A DNA stretch of 64,000 nt from Ignavibacteriales bacterium (GTDB lineage Bacteria; Bacteroidota; Ignavibacteria; Ignavibacteriales; Melioribacteraceae). Of this stretch, positions 55,825-64,000 are shown piece by piece. The notes below the pieces were generated by a model, which saw nothing but the letters and a program-made list of their open reading frames with translations, searched no databases and was not told where the DNA came from. Positions within the stretch are counted from its first letter, which is position 1; every line of letters begins with the position of its first letter. The stretch covers positions 1-64,000 of the forward strand of contig JACKAB010000012.1 in NCBI GenBank assembly GCA_020635285.1, written 5' to 3'. The position numbers and the translations under genes were made by a program.

Positions 55825-55827
55825 AAA

Positions 55828-55846
55828 ATTACAATATTTCAAGATT
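55828..55846 (+). repeat. Inverted-repeat arm, left of IVP gene 1
   Basis: Its reverse complement AATCTTGAAATATTGTAAT matches 56247-56266 with one mismatch and one inserted base (11 perfect bases inward). Together the arms frame the first four-helix-bundle gene. Confidence 0.65.
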
Positions 55847-55865
55847 AAATACTTAGGAACTAGAA

Positions 55866-56231
55866 ATGTCGATTAAACAATTTGAAGATTTGAAAGTGTG
55901 GCAAGCATCAAGAGAATTTATAACACTTACTTATAAGCTCACTTCTAAACCTAAATTTAAAACTGATTTTGGATTAAAAGATCAATTTCAAAGAGCGTCC
56001 GTTTCTGTAATGAATAATATTGCAGAAGGTTTTGAACGAGATAACAATAAAGAGTTTGTAAGATTTTTAACATACTCAAAAGGCTCTGCCGGAGAAGTAA
56101 GGAGTTTACTTTATGTCGCTTTAGATCTGGAATATATATCCGAATCAGAATTCTTAGAACATTATAATTTAGCAATTGATATAATAACACAGATTGCAAA
56201 TTTTATTAAATATCTAAACAAAACTAAATAA
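55866..56231 (+). CDS. Four-helix-bundle protein of the 23S rRNA intervening-sequence (IVP) family, copy 1
   Basis: 121 residues. Family signatures: FEDLKVWQASREFITLTYKLT, FGLKDQFQRASVSVMNNIAEGFER, FVRFLTYSKGSAGEVRSLLYVALDLEYIS. First found as the open frame inside 23S rRNA intervening sequences of spirochaetes; most free-standing copies have no known role. Here it separates the membrane-fusion gene from its ATPase gene. Flanking inverted repeats suggest it came in as a small cassette. Confidence 0.92.
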   Translation: MSIKQFEDLKVWQASREFITLTYKLTSKPKFKTDFGLKDQFQRASVSVMNNIAEGFERDNNKEFVRFLTYSKGSAGEVRSLLYVALDLEYISESEFLEHYNLAIDIITQIANFIKYLNKTK

Positions 56232-56246
56232 TGATTTTATTAGATC

Positions 56247-56266
56247 AATCTTGAAATCTTGGTAAT
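56247..56266 (+). repeat. Inverted-repeat arm, right of IVP gene 1
   Basis: AATCTTGAAATCTTGGTAAT, the partner of 55828-55846. It ends seven bases before the ATPase start codon. The related AATCTTGAAAT continues toward the start codon. Confidence 0.65.
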
Positions 56267-56272
56267 CTTGAA

Positions 56273-57193
56273 ATGAATATTATCATTCAAATAGATAACT
56301 TTTCAAAATCATACGGTAACCTAAAAGCTGTAAACGGAATTTCCTTATCTATTCCAAAAGGAGAAATGTTTGGATTGGTTGGACCTGATGGAGCTGGAAA
56401 GACAACAACAATAAGGGCTTTGTGCGGATTGTTAAAATCTGATAGCGGAAACATTTCTTTAATGGATTTCGATATTAAAAAGAATAGAAAAGATATTCAA
56501 AATAATATTGGCTACTTATCTCAAAAATTTAGTCTGTATGAAGATTTAACAATCGATGAAAATATCGAATTCTTTGCTGAAATTCATAACATAAAAAAGT
56601 ACGAAGAAAGACGAAACGAATTATTAGAATTTACACGACTAACTGAATTTAGGAAAAGACAAGCCGGCAGACTTTCCGGTGGAATGAAACAAAAGCTGGC
56701 GTTGGCTTGCAGTTTAATTCACAAACCAAAAATACTTTTTTTAGATGAACCAACAACTGGGGTTGATCCGGTTTCTCGGAGAGATTTTTGGAAAATACTT
56801 TCTAACTTGCTTAAAGATGGTATTACAATTTTTATGACCACTCCTTATTTAGATGAGGCTGAACGTTGCAACCGGGTTGCATTGATGAACAAAGGAGAAA
56901 TAATTACTCTTGATACCCCAGCAAAAATAAAAGAATCAATAAATAAAAAAGTTATAGAGATAGTGTGTGATGATGTTCGACTTGCGGGGAAGTTAATTAA
57001 AGAGAAACTAGATCTTGACGTTCAATTGTTTGGCGATAGATTAAACACAGTTGTAAGTAATGCAGAAAGTGAATTTAAAAGAATAGAAAAATTATTAACT
57101 GAAAATAATATTTCCATAAATGATTATAGAATAAATATTCCATCTTTAGAAAATGTATTTATTCATTTAGTAAAAAGTTCAGAAACAAATTGA
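56273..57193 (+). CDS. ABC transporter ATPase (YbhF N-half-like)
   Basis: 306 residues: Walker A GPDGAGKTT (37-45), Q-loop YLSQKFSLYEDLT, signature LSGGMKQK (134-141), Walker B ILFLDEP (154-160). The switch His is replaced by Pro191 (MTTPYLDEAE), as in the N-terminal half of E. coli YbhF, whose Walker A also reads GPDGAGKTT. It likely forms a heterodimer with the ATPase at 58963. Confidence 0.92.
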   Translation: MNIIIQIDNFSKSYGNLKAVNGISLSIPKGEMFGLVGPDGAGKTTTIRALCGLLKSDSGNISLMDFDIKKNRKDIQNNIGYLSQKFSLYEDLTIDENIEFFAEIHNIKKYEERRNELLEFTRLTEFRKRQAGRLSGGMKQKLALACSLIHKPKILFLDEPTTGVDPVSRRDFWKILSNLLKDGITIFMTTPYLDEAERCNRVALMNKGEIITLDTPAKIKESINKKVIEIVCDDVRLAGKLIKEKLDLDVQLFGDRLNTVVSNAESEFKRIEKLLTENNISINDYRINIPSLENVFIHLVKSSETN

Positions 57194-57200
57194 GTACAAT

Positions 57201-58517
57201 ATGAAAAAAATAATTTTTGCGCTAATAATAATATTTTCAATCAAAAGTTTTACGCAGACAAAAACTTATACTTTGGATGAAAGCATTAAATTAGGAATCG
57301 AAAACAGCAAAGTTTTAAAAATATCCAATGCAAAATTGGCAATTGCATCAGCAAAAGTTACGGAAATAAAATCACAAAGATTTCCTAAGTTAAGTTTTAA
57401 TGCAGCCTATATGCGCTTGAGTGATGTTCCGCCATTCGAAATTTCAACATCTTTTTTTCCAACACCAATTAGAATTCAAGAAGCTGTTCTAAACACTTAT
57501 AATTTTAAGTTATCATTGCAACAGCCAATATTTACAGGCTTTAAATTGTCGGCTTTAAATTCTGCTGCTGATTATAATTTAGAATCAACCGAGTTGGATT
57601 ATTCAAAAGATATAAATGAAGAAGCGTTTAAAATTATATCTGCCTTCTGGAATATTTATAAAGCCGAAAATGCAAATAAAATTATTGATGAAAATCTTAA
57701 AAGTTTAGAATCTCACATTAACGATGCAAAAAGTTTTTTAGAGAATGATTTAATCACCAGAAATGATTTGTTAAAAATTGAAGTACAATACTCCACAGTT
57801 CAGTTAAAAAAAGTAGAAGTAGAAAATGCACTCGAAATAGCAAAAGCTTTATTCAATAAAACATTAGGCAACGGAATTTCTGACGAAGTAAAAATTGAAA
57901 CTGAAGAACTCACATTGAATATTCATAAAGGCAATTTTAATGATTTATTAATCGAGGCAAAATCAAATCGCTTAGAACTCGAATCTGTTTCAAAAAGAAT
58001 TCTGGCAGGTAAAGAACAGCTTAGTGCAAGTAAATCAGGTTGGTATCCGTCAATATTTTTAATTTCCGATTTTTATTACAGCCGGCCAAACCAAAGAATA
58101 TTTCCTCAAAAAGATCAGTTTGATGATACATGGGATGTTGGAGTATCACTCAGTTGGGATATTTGGAATTGGGGTTATAATTCTTCGCAATCGCAGCAAG
58201 CTCAAAGTAATTTAGTTCAACTTGAAACCAGTGCGCAGCAATTAGAAGAGGCAATAGAAGTTGAAGTTTATAACACATTCTTAAATCTGGAAACGGCAAA
58301 AAAGAAGGTGGAATTAAGTAAACAAACACTTGAACAAGCTGAGGAAAATTACAGAATTACAAATGATAAATTTTTGGTTCAGTTAGTAAGTACAACCGAT
58401 TTACTCGATGCAGAAACCTCCGTTTATAATTCGAAAACTGAGTTGTTAAATGCTTTAGTAGATTATGAATTATCTCGAAAGAGATTAGAAAAAGCAATTG
58501 GCGGAAAACTTTATTAA
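57201..58517 (+). CDS. TolC-family outer-membrane channel
   Basis: 438 residues with a signal peptide (FALIIIFSIKSFTQ) and two TolC/OEP repeats (helix-strand-helix). Motifs: YTLDESIKLGIENSKVL, PFEISTSFFPTPIRIQEAVLN, SLQQPIFTGFKLSAL, and in the second half VSLSWDIWNWGYNSSQSQQAQSNL and LVSTTDLLDAETSVYNSKTELLNAL. It provides the exit duct for the efflux complex. Eight bases after the ATPase gene. Confidence 0.93.
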   Translation: MKKIIFALIIIFSIKSFTQTKTYTLDESIKLGIENSKVLKISNAKLAIASAKVTEIKSQRFPKLSFNAAYMRLSDVPPFEISTSFFPTPIRIQEAVLNTYNFKLSLQQPIFTGFKLSALNSAADYNLESTELDYSKDINEEAFKIISAFWNIYKAENANKIIDENLKSLESHINDAKSFLENDLITRNDLLKIEVQYSTVQLKKVEVENALEIAKALFNKTLGNGISDEVKIETEELTLNIHKGNFNDLLIEAKSNRLELESVSKRILAGKEQLSASKSGWYPSIFLISDFYYSRPNQRIFPQKDQFDDTWDVGVSLSWDIWNWGYNSSQSQQAQSNLVQLETSAQQLEEAIEVEVYNTFLNLETAKKKVELSKQTLEQAEENYRITNDKFLVQLVSTTDLLDAETSVYNSKTELLNALVDYELSRKRLEKAIGGKLY

Positions 58518-58518
58518 A

Positions 58519-58544
58519 CAGAATTCAGAAAACAGAACTCAGAA
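58519..58544 (+). repeat. Inverted-repeat arm, left of IVP gene 2
   Basis: The inner 12 bases CAGAACTCAGAA (58533-58544) are the perfect reverse complement of 58938-58949. The outer CAGAATTCAGAA is a near-duplicate of the inner part and matches the region after 58950. Confidence 0.75.
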
Positions 58545-58567
58545 CCAAAAAACAAAAGAGATTAAAA

Positions 58568-58936
58568 ATGAAAGAACAAAAGACTAAGGTTTTCACTGAT
58601 TTAATAGTTTGGCAAAAGGCACACCATTTTGTTTTAGAAGTTTACAGAATGACAACTGAATTTCCTAATTATGAAATATATGGTTTAACTTCTCAATTTA
58701 GAAGAGCGGCAATTTCAATCCCGGCAAATATAGCAGAAGGTTACAAAAAACGTGGGCACAAAGATAAGTTGAACTATTTGAATATCGCTCAAGGCTCACT
58801 CGAAGAGTGCAGATACTATTTAATTTTAGCGCGTGATTTAGAATACGGAAGTTCTGATATTCTGAATAATTTAATTATAGAAGTAAGCAAATTATTAACA
58901 AAATATTCCGAAGTAATTCGGAATTCAAATAACTGA
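58568..58936 (+). CDS. Four-helix-bundle protein of the 23S rRNA intervening-sequence (IVP) family, copy 2
   Basis: 122 residues. Signatures: FTDLIVWQKAHHFVLEVYRMT, YGLTSQFRRAAISIPANIAEGYKKR, LNIAQGSLEECRYYLILARDLEY. It is clearly distinct in sequence from copy 1 and belongs to another branch of the family, so it is not a local duplicate. It separates the TolC gene from the second ATPase gene and is framed by a different inverted repeat. Confidence 0.92.
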   Translation: MKEQKTKVFTDLIVWQKAHHFVLEVYRMTTEFPNYEIYGLTSQFRRAAISIPANIAEGYKKRGHKDKLNYLNIAQGSLEECRYYLILARDLEYGSSDILNNLIIEVSKLLTKYSEVIRNSNN

Positions 58937-58937
58937 T

Positions 58938-58957
58938 TTCTGAGTTCTGGATTCTGA
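58938..58957 (+). repeat. Inverted-repeat arm, right of IVP gene 2
   Basis: TTCTGAGTTCTG (58938-58949) followed by GATTCTGA. It starts directly after the IVP stop codon and ends five bases before the next start codon. Partner of 58519-58544. Confidence 0.75.
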
Positions 58958-58962
58958 CTACT

Positions 58963-59892
58963 ATGTATTCTATTGAAGTAAATAATCTTAACAAATCATT
59001 CGGCAATTTTATTGCTGTAAACGATGTTTCCTTTAATGTTAAGGCTGGAGAAATATTTGGATTTCTTGGTGCAAACGGTGCTGGGAAATCTACAACAATT
59101 AAAATGCTTTGCGGAATTCTGGAACCTACTAGCGGTGATGCAAAAGTAGGCGGATACAGCATTAAGAATCAACCGGATTTAGTTAAACAGAATATTGGTT
59201 ATATGTCGCAGAAGTTTTCACTTTATAATGATCTTTCTGTTGAAGAAAACATTAGATTTTTTGGCGGAGTTTACGGTTTAGAAGATAAAGAACTAAAAGA
59301 AAGAATGAAATGGATTTTAAAAACAGCAAACTTAACCGGACAAGAAAAACTATTAACCGGTTCACTTCCCGGGGGAATTAAACAAAGACTGGCTTTAGGC
59401 ACGGCTGTTGTTCACAAACCAAAAATAGTTTTTTTGGATGAACCAACAAGCGGAGTTGATCCAATTTCCAGGCGTTCTTTTTGGGATTTAATTAATGAAC
59501 TCTCCTCAGAAGGAATTACAGTTTTAGTAACAACACATTATCTGGAAGAAGCGGAATATTGCGGAAACATAATCTTAATTAATGCAGGGAAACTAATAGC
59601 AGAAGGTAATTCCAAGGTTTTAAAGACTAAATATTTGCAAAACCCAATTTATGAAGTTGAATGCAACAATGTAATTGAAGCAATGGAAGTTTTGGAAAAA
59701 TCCGATATTGTTGATGAAACTTCAATATTCGGAAATTCAATTCATATAATTATGAACAATAATTTTAAAAATGAAAATCAAATTTTTGATACTTTAAAAT
59801 CTCAAGCCAATATTCAGATTAAAAGAATTGAAAAGATTACACCAACTTTAGAAGATGTTTTTATTCACTTATTGGAGAAAGATAAAAAGTGA
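58963..59892 (+). CDS. ABC transporter ATPase (YbhF C-half-like)
   Basis: 309 residues: Walker A GANGAGKST (36-44), YMSQKFSLYNDLS, a degenerate signature LPGGIKQR (135-142), Walker B IVFLDEP, switch H192 (TTHYLEEAE). The odd signature with an intact His is the reverse of the first ATPase, so each nucleotide site would combine one consensus and one degenerate part. Together the two correspond to the fused YbhF. Confidence 0.92.
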   Translation: MYSIEVNNLNKSFGNFIAVNDVSFNVKAGEIFGFLGANGAGKSTTIKMLCGILEPTSGDAKVGGYSIKNQPDLVKQNIGYMSQKFSLYNDLSVEENIRFFGGVYGLEDKELKERMKWILKTANLTGQEKLLTGSLPGGIKQRLALGTAVVHKPKIVFLDEPTSGVDPISRRSFWDLINELSSEGITVLVTTHYLEEAEYCGNIILINAGKLIAEGNSKVLKTKYLQNPIYEVECNNVIEAMEVLEKSDIVDETSIFGNSIHIIMNNNFKNENQIFDTLKSQANIQIKRIEKITPTLEDVFIHLLEKDKK

Positions 59893-61025
59893 ATTTTAAT
59901 CGACTTAATGCAATCACAAAAAAAGAGTTTAAACATCTGCTAAGAGATTACAGAATGCTTGCTATTCTATTACTCTTCCCTGCTTTCTTATTGGTTGTCT
60001 TTGGCTACGCCATAAGTTTTGATGTCAAGAATATAAAGCTTGCTGTCTATGATCAAAATAATACTGAAATTAGTCGGGAGTTTTACAATTCATTAACTTC
60101 CTCGGAATATTTCTATATAACTAAATTTGTAAAAAATGATGCGGAAGTAAAAGATATTCTAGATAAAAAAATTGCACAATGCGTTGCAATTATTCCTAAA
60201 AATTTCTCTCAAAATTTTTATTCAAAGCAAAATGTAAAAATTCAAATTCTCACAGATGGTGTTGACGGCAATACTGCCACCATAATTCAGAATTATTTTA
60301 ATGCTGCAGTATCTAGTTTTAATGCAGAAAAAACCGAAAAGGTCTTGAACCAAAAAGGTATAAAGGCATATATTCCATTTGATTTTCATCCAATTTTCTG
60401 GTTTAACAAAGACTTAAAAACAACTCGATTTTTACTGCCCGGATTAATTGCAATGATCCTTGTCATAACTGCCGTTATTAGTGTTTCCTTAACATTGGTA
60501 AGAGAAAAAGAACGTGGAACAATTGAACAAATAAATGTTTCTCCAATTAAAACAATTGAATTACTGCTTGGTAAAACATTTCCTTATATACTTTTGGCAT
60601 TATTAAATGCAATCTTCATTTTAATAGTAGGATATTTTCTATTTGATGTTGAAGTAAAGGGAAGTTATTTACTCTTGACAATTACAACTCTCATATTTTT
60701 ATTTACATCAACAAGTATTGGAATTTTCATTTCGACCATTTCTGATTCGCAGCAGATTGCTTTTACACTTGCAACTTTTGCATCACTTCTTCCTTCAGTT
60801 ATACTCTCCGGGTTTATATTCCCAATTGAAAGTATGCCAACATTTATTCAATTACTAACAAATATAACTCCGGCAAAATTTTTCATCAAAATATTACGAG
60901 CTATCATCTTACGTGGAGTAGGATTGAATGCAATATGGGATCAGGTAATATACTTATTCATATTTGCTTTTTTGATGTTGTTTCTTGCAAATATAATTTT
61001 TACAAAAAAAGAAGCAAGTAGTTAA
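59889..61025 (+). CDS. ABC-2 transporter permease (YbhS-like)
   Basis: 378 residues from a GTG overlapping the ATPase stop (GTGA). One N-terminal helix (LAILLLFPAFLLVVFGYAISF), a ~140-residue periplasmic domain, then five helices with the family motif EKERGTIEQINVSPIKTIELLLGKTFPY and SGFIFPIESMPTFIQLLTNITP. Forms a heterodimer with the next gene product. Confidence 0.93.
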   Translation: MNFNRLNAITKKEFKHLLRDYRMLAILLLFPAFLLVVFGYAISFDVKNIKLAVYDQNNTEISREFYNSLTSSEYFYITKFVKNDAEVKDILDKKIAQCVAIIPKNFSQNFYSKQNVKIQILTDGVDGNTATIIQNYFNAAVSSFNAEKTEKVLNQKGIKAYIPFDFHPIFWFNKDLKTTRFLLPGLIAMILVITAVISVSLTLVREKERGTIEQINVSPIKTIELLLGKTFPYILLALLNAIFILIVGYFLFDVEVKGSYLLLTITTLIFLFTSTSIGIFISTISDSQQIAFTLATFASLLPSVILSGFIFPIESMPTFIQLLTNITPAKFFIKILRAIILRGVGLNAIWDQVIYLFIFAFLMLFLANIIFTKKEASS

Positions 61026-61029
61026 AGCT

Positions 61030-62160
61030 ATGAAAACAATTTTACATATTATAAAAAAGGAATTTTTACAATTCAAACGCGATCCAAAAATGTTTGGAAT
61101 AGTTTTAATTGCGCCAATTGTTCAGTTATTATTCTTAGGTTATGCAGCAACTTTGGATGTAAACAATGTTCATATTTTATTCATGGACCAAGACAAAACT
61201 GAAACTAGCAGAAATTTTATTGAACGATTCGAAAGTTCAGGATTTTTTTCAATTGATTATTATGCAGATAGTTATGATGAACTTACAACTCAAATTAATA
61301 ATGCGAATGTGCTGGTTGCGTTTGTAATCCCAAAAGATTTTTCAAAAAATATAAATAGAAATGAAACTGTAAAACTTCAAGCAATATTTGATGGCTCGGA
61401 TGGAAATACTGCTTCTATTGCTGCTGGCTATATTGGTAAAATTATTTCAGAATATTCCATAGATATAGTTATGGATTATAGAAATAAGAGAGGAATAAAA
61501 GTTCAGCCGGTTGGACAAATTTCCGCCGAGATTAGAACTTGGTACAATCCTTATCTTAAAACAAGATACTTTATGGTTCCGGCTATCGTGGCTTTGCTGC
61601 TCAGCATTATAACCATTCTGCTGACTTCCCTAGCAATAGTAAAAGAAAAAGAAATAGGGACACTTGAACAAATAATTGTAACGCCAATTAAATCATATCA
61701 ACTTATAATTGGAAAGCTTGTTCCATTTTTAATTCTTGGCTTAATTTCAGTCGTACTTGTTATTACCATGATGGGAGTAATATTCAGTATTCCGGTTAGA
61801 GGAAGTATTACATTTTTATTTGTCGCCTCATTTTTTTATATACTATCTACATTAGGATTGGGATTATTCGTTTCAACAATTTCTAAAACGCAGCAGCAAG
61901 CAATGATGATTGCAATTTTCGCAATTATGATGCCGATGATTTATCTATCCGGCTTTGCTTTCCCAATTGAAAATATGCCACAAATTTTGCAAGGGGTTAG
62001 CTATCTTATTCCTTTACGTTATTTTATTACAATTATTCGTGGTGTAGTTTTTAAAGGAATTGGCATAGTTGATCTTTGGCAAGAATTAACTGTGCTATTT
62101 TTTATGGGTACGGCAATTTTAATTTTTAGCTCTTTAAGATTTAGGAAAAAATTAGATTAG
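61030..62160 (+). CDS. ABC-2 transporter permease (YbhR-like)
   Basis: 376 residues with the same plan: FGIVLIAPIVQLLFLGYAATL, periplasmic domain, EKEIGTLEQIIVTPIKSYQLIIGKLVPF and SGFAFPIENMPQILQGVSYLIPLRYFI. It is a paralogue of the preceding permease and the last gene of the TetR-efflux operon, four bases after it. Confidence 0.93.
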   Translation: MKTILHIIKKEFLQFKRDPKMFGIVLIAPIVQLLFLGYAATLDVNNVHILFMDQDKTETSRNFIERFESSGFFSIDYYADSYDELTTQINNANVLVAFVIPKDFSKNINRNETVKLQAIFDGSDGNTASIAAGYIGKIISEYSIDIVMDYRNKRGIKVQPVGQISAEIRTWYNPYLKTRYFMVPAIVALLLSIITILLTSLAIVKEKEIGTLEQIIVTPIKSYQLIIGKLVPFLILGLISVVLVITMMGVIFSIPVRGSITFLFVASFFYILSTLGLGLFVSTISKTQQQAMMIAIFAIMMPMIYLSGFAFPIENMPQILQGVSYLIPLRYFITIIRGVVFKGIGIVDLWQELTVLFFMGTAILIFSSLRFRKKLD

Positions 62161-62233
62161 TTTTTATTAATACTACTTCTTTTAATTAGTTAAACATATC
62201 TTTATAATCTTAAAATAAACTTTAACTACAATT

Positions 62234-63547
62234 TTGGAATTTCTCTCAAATAAAAAAATATTTAAGTTCTGGCTTCCACTTGCCGCAACTTGGCTGATGA
62301 TGTCCTTGGAAGGTCCTTTTCTTGCTGCTATAATTGCACGTCTTGTTGATCCAAAATATAACTTGGCTGCATACGCAGTCGCATTTTCATTCGCATTAAT
62401 TATTGAAGCACCAGTAATTATGATGATGAGTGCATCAACTGCTCTGGTTAAGGATTATTCATCATTTAAAAAATTAAGAAATTTTAATTTTATAATTAGC
62501 GGCCTTATAACAGCAATTATGCTGGTAATTTTAATCCCTTCCGTTTTTGATTACATCGCAATTGATTTAATTAATCTAAATGCAGAAGTCGAAAAATTAA
62601 CTTATAAAGCTTTCTTTGTTTTGCTTCCTTGGCCCGGCGCAATTGGTTATCGTCGTTTTTATCAAGGAATAATGATCAGAAATAATCTTACCAAAAGAGT
62701 TGCGTATGGAACTATTGTTCGTTTGTTAACAATGTCTTTAAGTGCAATTATTTTATATAATTTTACAATTTTGGATGGTGCCGTTATTGGAGCATCATCA
62801 TTATCCGCTGGAGTTATCGCGGAAGCAATAGCAAGTCGTTTTATGTCAAATGGGATTTTGGCCAAAATTAAAAATGAGAATTTGAGTTCGGAATCAAACT
62901 TATCTTATAATGAAATCATAAATTTTTATTATCCCCTTGCATTAACATCTTTAATTGGATTGGGCGTTCACCCAATGGTTACTTTCTTTATTGGACAAAG
63001 CCGAATGTCTTTGGAATCTCTAGCTGTACTTCCTGTAATAAATTCTCTGGTCTTTATTTTTAGAAGTTTAGGACTTTCATATCAAGAAGTGGGAATTGCT
63101 TTAATTGGCGATAAAGGAGAACACTATACTCAGCTTGCTAGTTTTGCAAAGAAGTTAGGATTAACTTTAGCTGCCGTATTATTAATTATTGCACTAACTC
63201 CTATTTCAAAAATTTGGTTTAGTAATATTTCCGGTCTATCAGATTTGCTGACGGATTTTGTAAAAATACCAGTTATAATTATTGCAATAATGCCGGCATT
63301 AACAGTATTGATTTCATTTCAAAGATCTTTGCTGGTAACTTTTAAAAATACAACTCCAATTACTTTTGCCACTATAATAGAAGTTTCTGTAATTATTTTA
63401 ACACTTTTTGTATCTATAAAAATATTTGATTTAACCGGTGTTACTTCAGCAATGATTGCATTTATATTAGGTAGAATTTGTGCGGTGGTTTATTTATCGT
63501 TTCCATTTAATAAAATTACAAACCATTTTAAGACTAGCTCAGAATAA
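62234..63547 (+). CDS. MATE/MOP-superfamily transporter (ANK-like)
   Basis: 437 residues from a TTG start, with about twelve helices. FWLPLAATWLMMSLEGPFLAAIIARLVDP, FALIIEAPVIMMMSASTALVKDY and PWPGAIGYRRFYQGIMIRN match the bacterial relatives of progressive-ankylosis (ANK) proteins in the MOP superfamily. Substrates are unknown. Its 3' end overlaps the convergent response-regulator gene by 14 bases. Confidence 0.78.
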   Translation: MEFLSNKKIFKFWLPLAATWLMMSLEGPFLAAIIARLVDPKYNLAAYAVAFSFALIIEAPVIMMMSASTALVKDYSSFKKLRNFNFIISGLITAIMLVILIPSVFDYIAIDLINLNAEVEKLTYKAFFVLLPWPGAIGYRRFYQGIMIRNNLTKRVAYGTIVRLLTMSLSAIILYNFTILDGAVIGASSLSAGVIAEAIASRFMSNGILAKIKNENLSSESNLSYNEIINFYYPLALTSLIGLGVHPMVTFFIGQSRMSLESLAVLPVINSLVFIFRSLGLSYQEVGIALIGDKGEHYTQLASFAKKLGLTLAAVLLIIALTPISKIWFSNISGLSDLLTDFVKIPVIIIAIMPALTVLISFQRSLLVTFKNTTPITFATIIEVSVIILTLFVSIKIFDLTGVTSAMIAFILGRICAVVYLSFPFNKITNHFKTSSE

Positions 63548-64000
63548 GCTTAAAACCAACTCCGTGAACATTTACGATCTCAATCAGTTTATCTTCCTTA
63601 AGATAATTTCTCAATTTTGTTATGTAAACATCCATGCTTCTTGATGTAAAATAATTGTCTTCTTTCCAAATAGTTGTGAGAGCAGTTTCTCTGCTAAGCG
63701 TAGAATTATTATTTTCGCATAAGAGTTTTAACAATTCAGATTCTTTTGAAGTAAGCGTTCGTGATTTTTTACCTATCGTTAATAATCTTTTTTTATAATC
63801 AAAAATATATTTGCCAATATTAATTATCTGACTTTCATTTGTCAATTTAAGGTTTGTAGTCCGCCTTATAATTGCATTAATTCTTAAAATTAATTCCTCA
63901 GTATTAAATGGTTTTGTAATGTAATCATCGGCTCCAAGATTAAACGCTTGTATCTTATCACTTATCATTGATTTTGCAGTAAGAAATATTATTGGAATAT
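63534..64000 (-). CDS. OmpR-family response regulator (partial, N-terminus beyond window)
   Basis: The frame is open to the window edge; the internal Met at 63968 is not the start because the frame continues with PIIFLTAKS, the receiver-domain strand carrying the conserved Thr and Ala. It continues with GADDYITKPF (conserved Lys) and a winged-helix DNA-binding domain (RTLTSKESELLKLLCENNNSTLSRE, MDVYITKLRNYLKED, VHGVGFKLI). It would be paired with a sensor kinase outside the window. Confidence 0.92.
   Translation of the reverse strand, partial: IPIIFLTAKSMISDKIQAFNLGADDYITKPFNTEELILRINAIIRRTTNLKLTNESQIINIGKYIFDYKKRLLTIGKKSRTLTSKESELLKLLCENNNSTLSRETALTTIWKEDNYFTSRSMDVYITKLRNYLKEDKLIEIVNVHGVGFKLILS

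Noticed and set aside
1..64000. CRISPR arrays, transposases or phage genes
   Set aside because: No regularly spaced short repeats, no cas genes, no transposase or phage structural genes were seen anywhere in the window.

Overview
The window is about 64 kb of AT-rich DNA from a bacterial chromosome, most likely a member of the Ignavibacteria (Bacteroidota/Chlorobi group). Three things point there: a secreted glycoside-hydrolase-like protein ending in a type IX secretion sorting domain with the NYPNPFN signature, two TonB-dependent receptors with carboxypeptidase-regulatory-like N-terminal domains, and strong A/T codon bias. This placement is inference from families and composition; there is no rRNA in the window.

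Layout. 0-9.7 kb: tRNA-Arg(CCT), enolase, a decayed EamA transporter, a serine hydrolase plus HisN-like phosphatase, the tRNA-modification enzyme TsaC/Sua5, a methyltransferase, a TauE/SafE transporter, an azurin lipoprotein, a YgjV-like membrane protein and a glutamine amidotransferase. 9.7-20.5 kb: a broken DUF5060 glycoside-hydrolase-like gene, an M24 aminopeptidase, a free-standing archaeal-type threonyl-tRNA editing domain, a broken M23 peptidase, a broken DUF819 transporter, two tandem CLC channels and a DUF1697 protein. 20.7-31.4 kb: small enzymes, an MBL-fold protein, a secreted four-repeat protein, RsmE, a GNAT+DinB pair, an ABC exporter, CutC, a DUF1080 lipoprotein and a GC-richer secreted protein that sits between exact 25-bp direct repeats.

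31.4-46 kb is an accessory region. It holds single small genes (GNATs, SpoIIAA-like, AbiU2-like, isochorismatase, HAB-mutase-like, DUF6567, racemase, LLM oxidoreductase), wide spacers, duplicated gene fragments and many frameshifts. A TonB receptor with a small Cys-rich partner lies between the LLM gene and a decayed copy of its 3' end. After a UbiA prenyltransferase and a broken alpha/beta hydrolase come a second TonB receptor with its own small partner, an SDR and an MFS transporter (46-51 kb). At 51.4-54.2 kb there is a broken NSS transporter with an intact MetS-type small subunit and two GNATs.

54.2-62.2 kb is a TetR-controlled efflux operon of the ybiH-ybhGFSR type: TetR, HlyD adaptor, ABC ATPase, TolC, ABC ATPase, two ABC-2 permeases. 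It starts at a consensus promoter that overlaps a perfect palindrome. Two genes for 23S-rRNA-intervening-sequence-type four-helix-bundle proteins interrupt it, each framed by its own inverted repeat. The window ends with a MATE/ANK-like transporter and the C-terminal part of an OmpR-type response regulator.

About eleven genes carry single-base (or dinucleotide) indels, mostly in short homopolymers. I cannot tell from sequence alone whether these are real decay or uncorrected sequencing errors. The strongest candidate for something undescribed is the pair of inverted-repeat-framed IVP cassettes inside the efflux operon.
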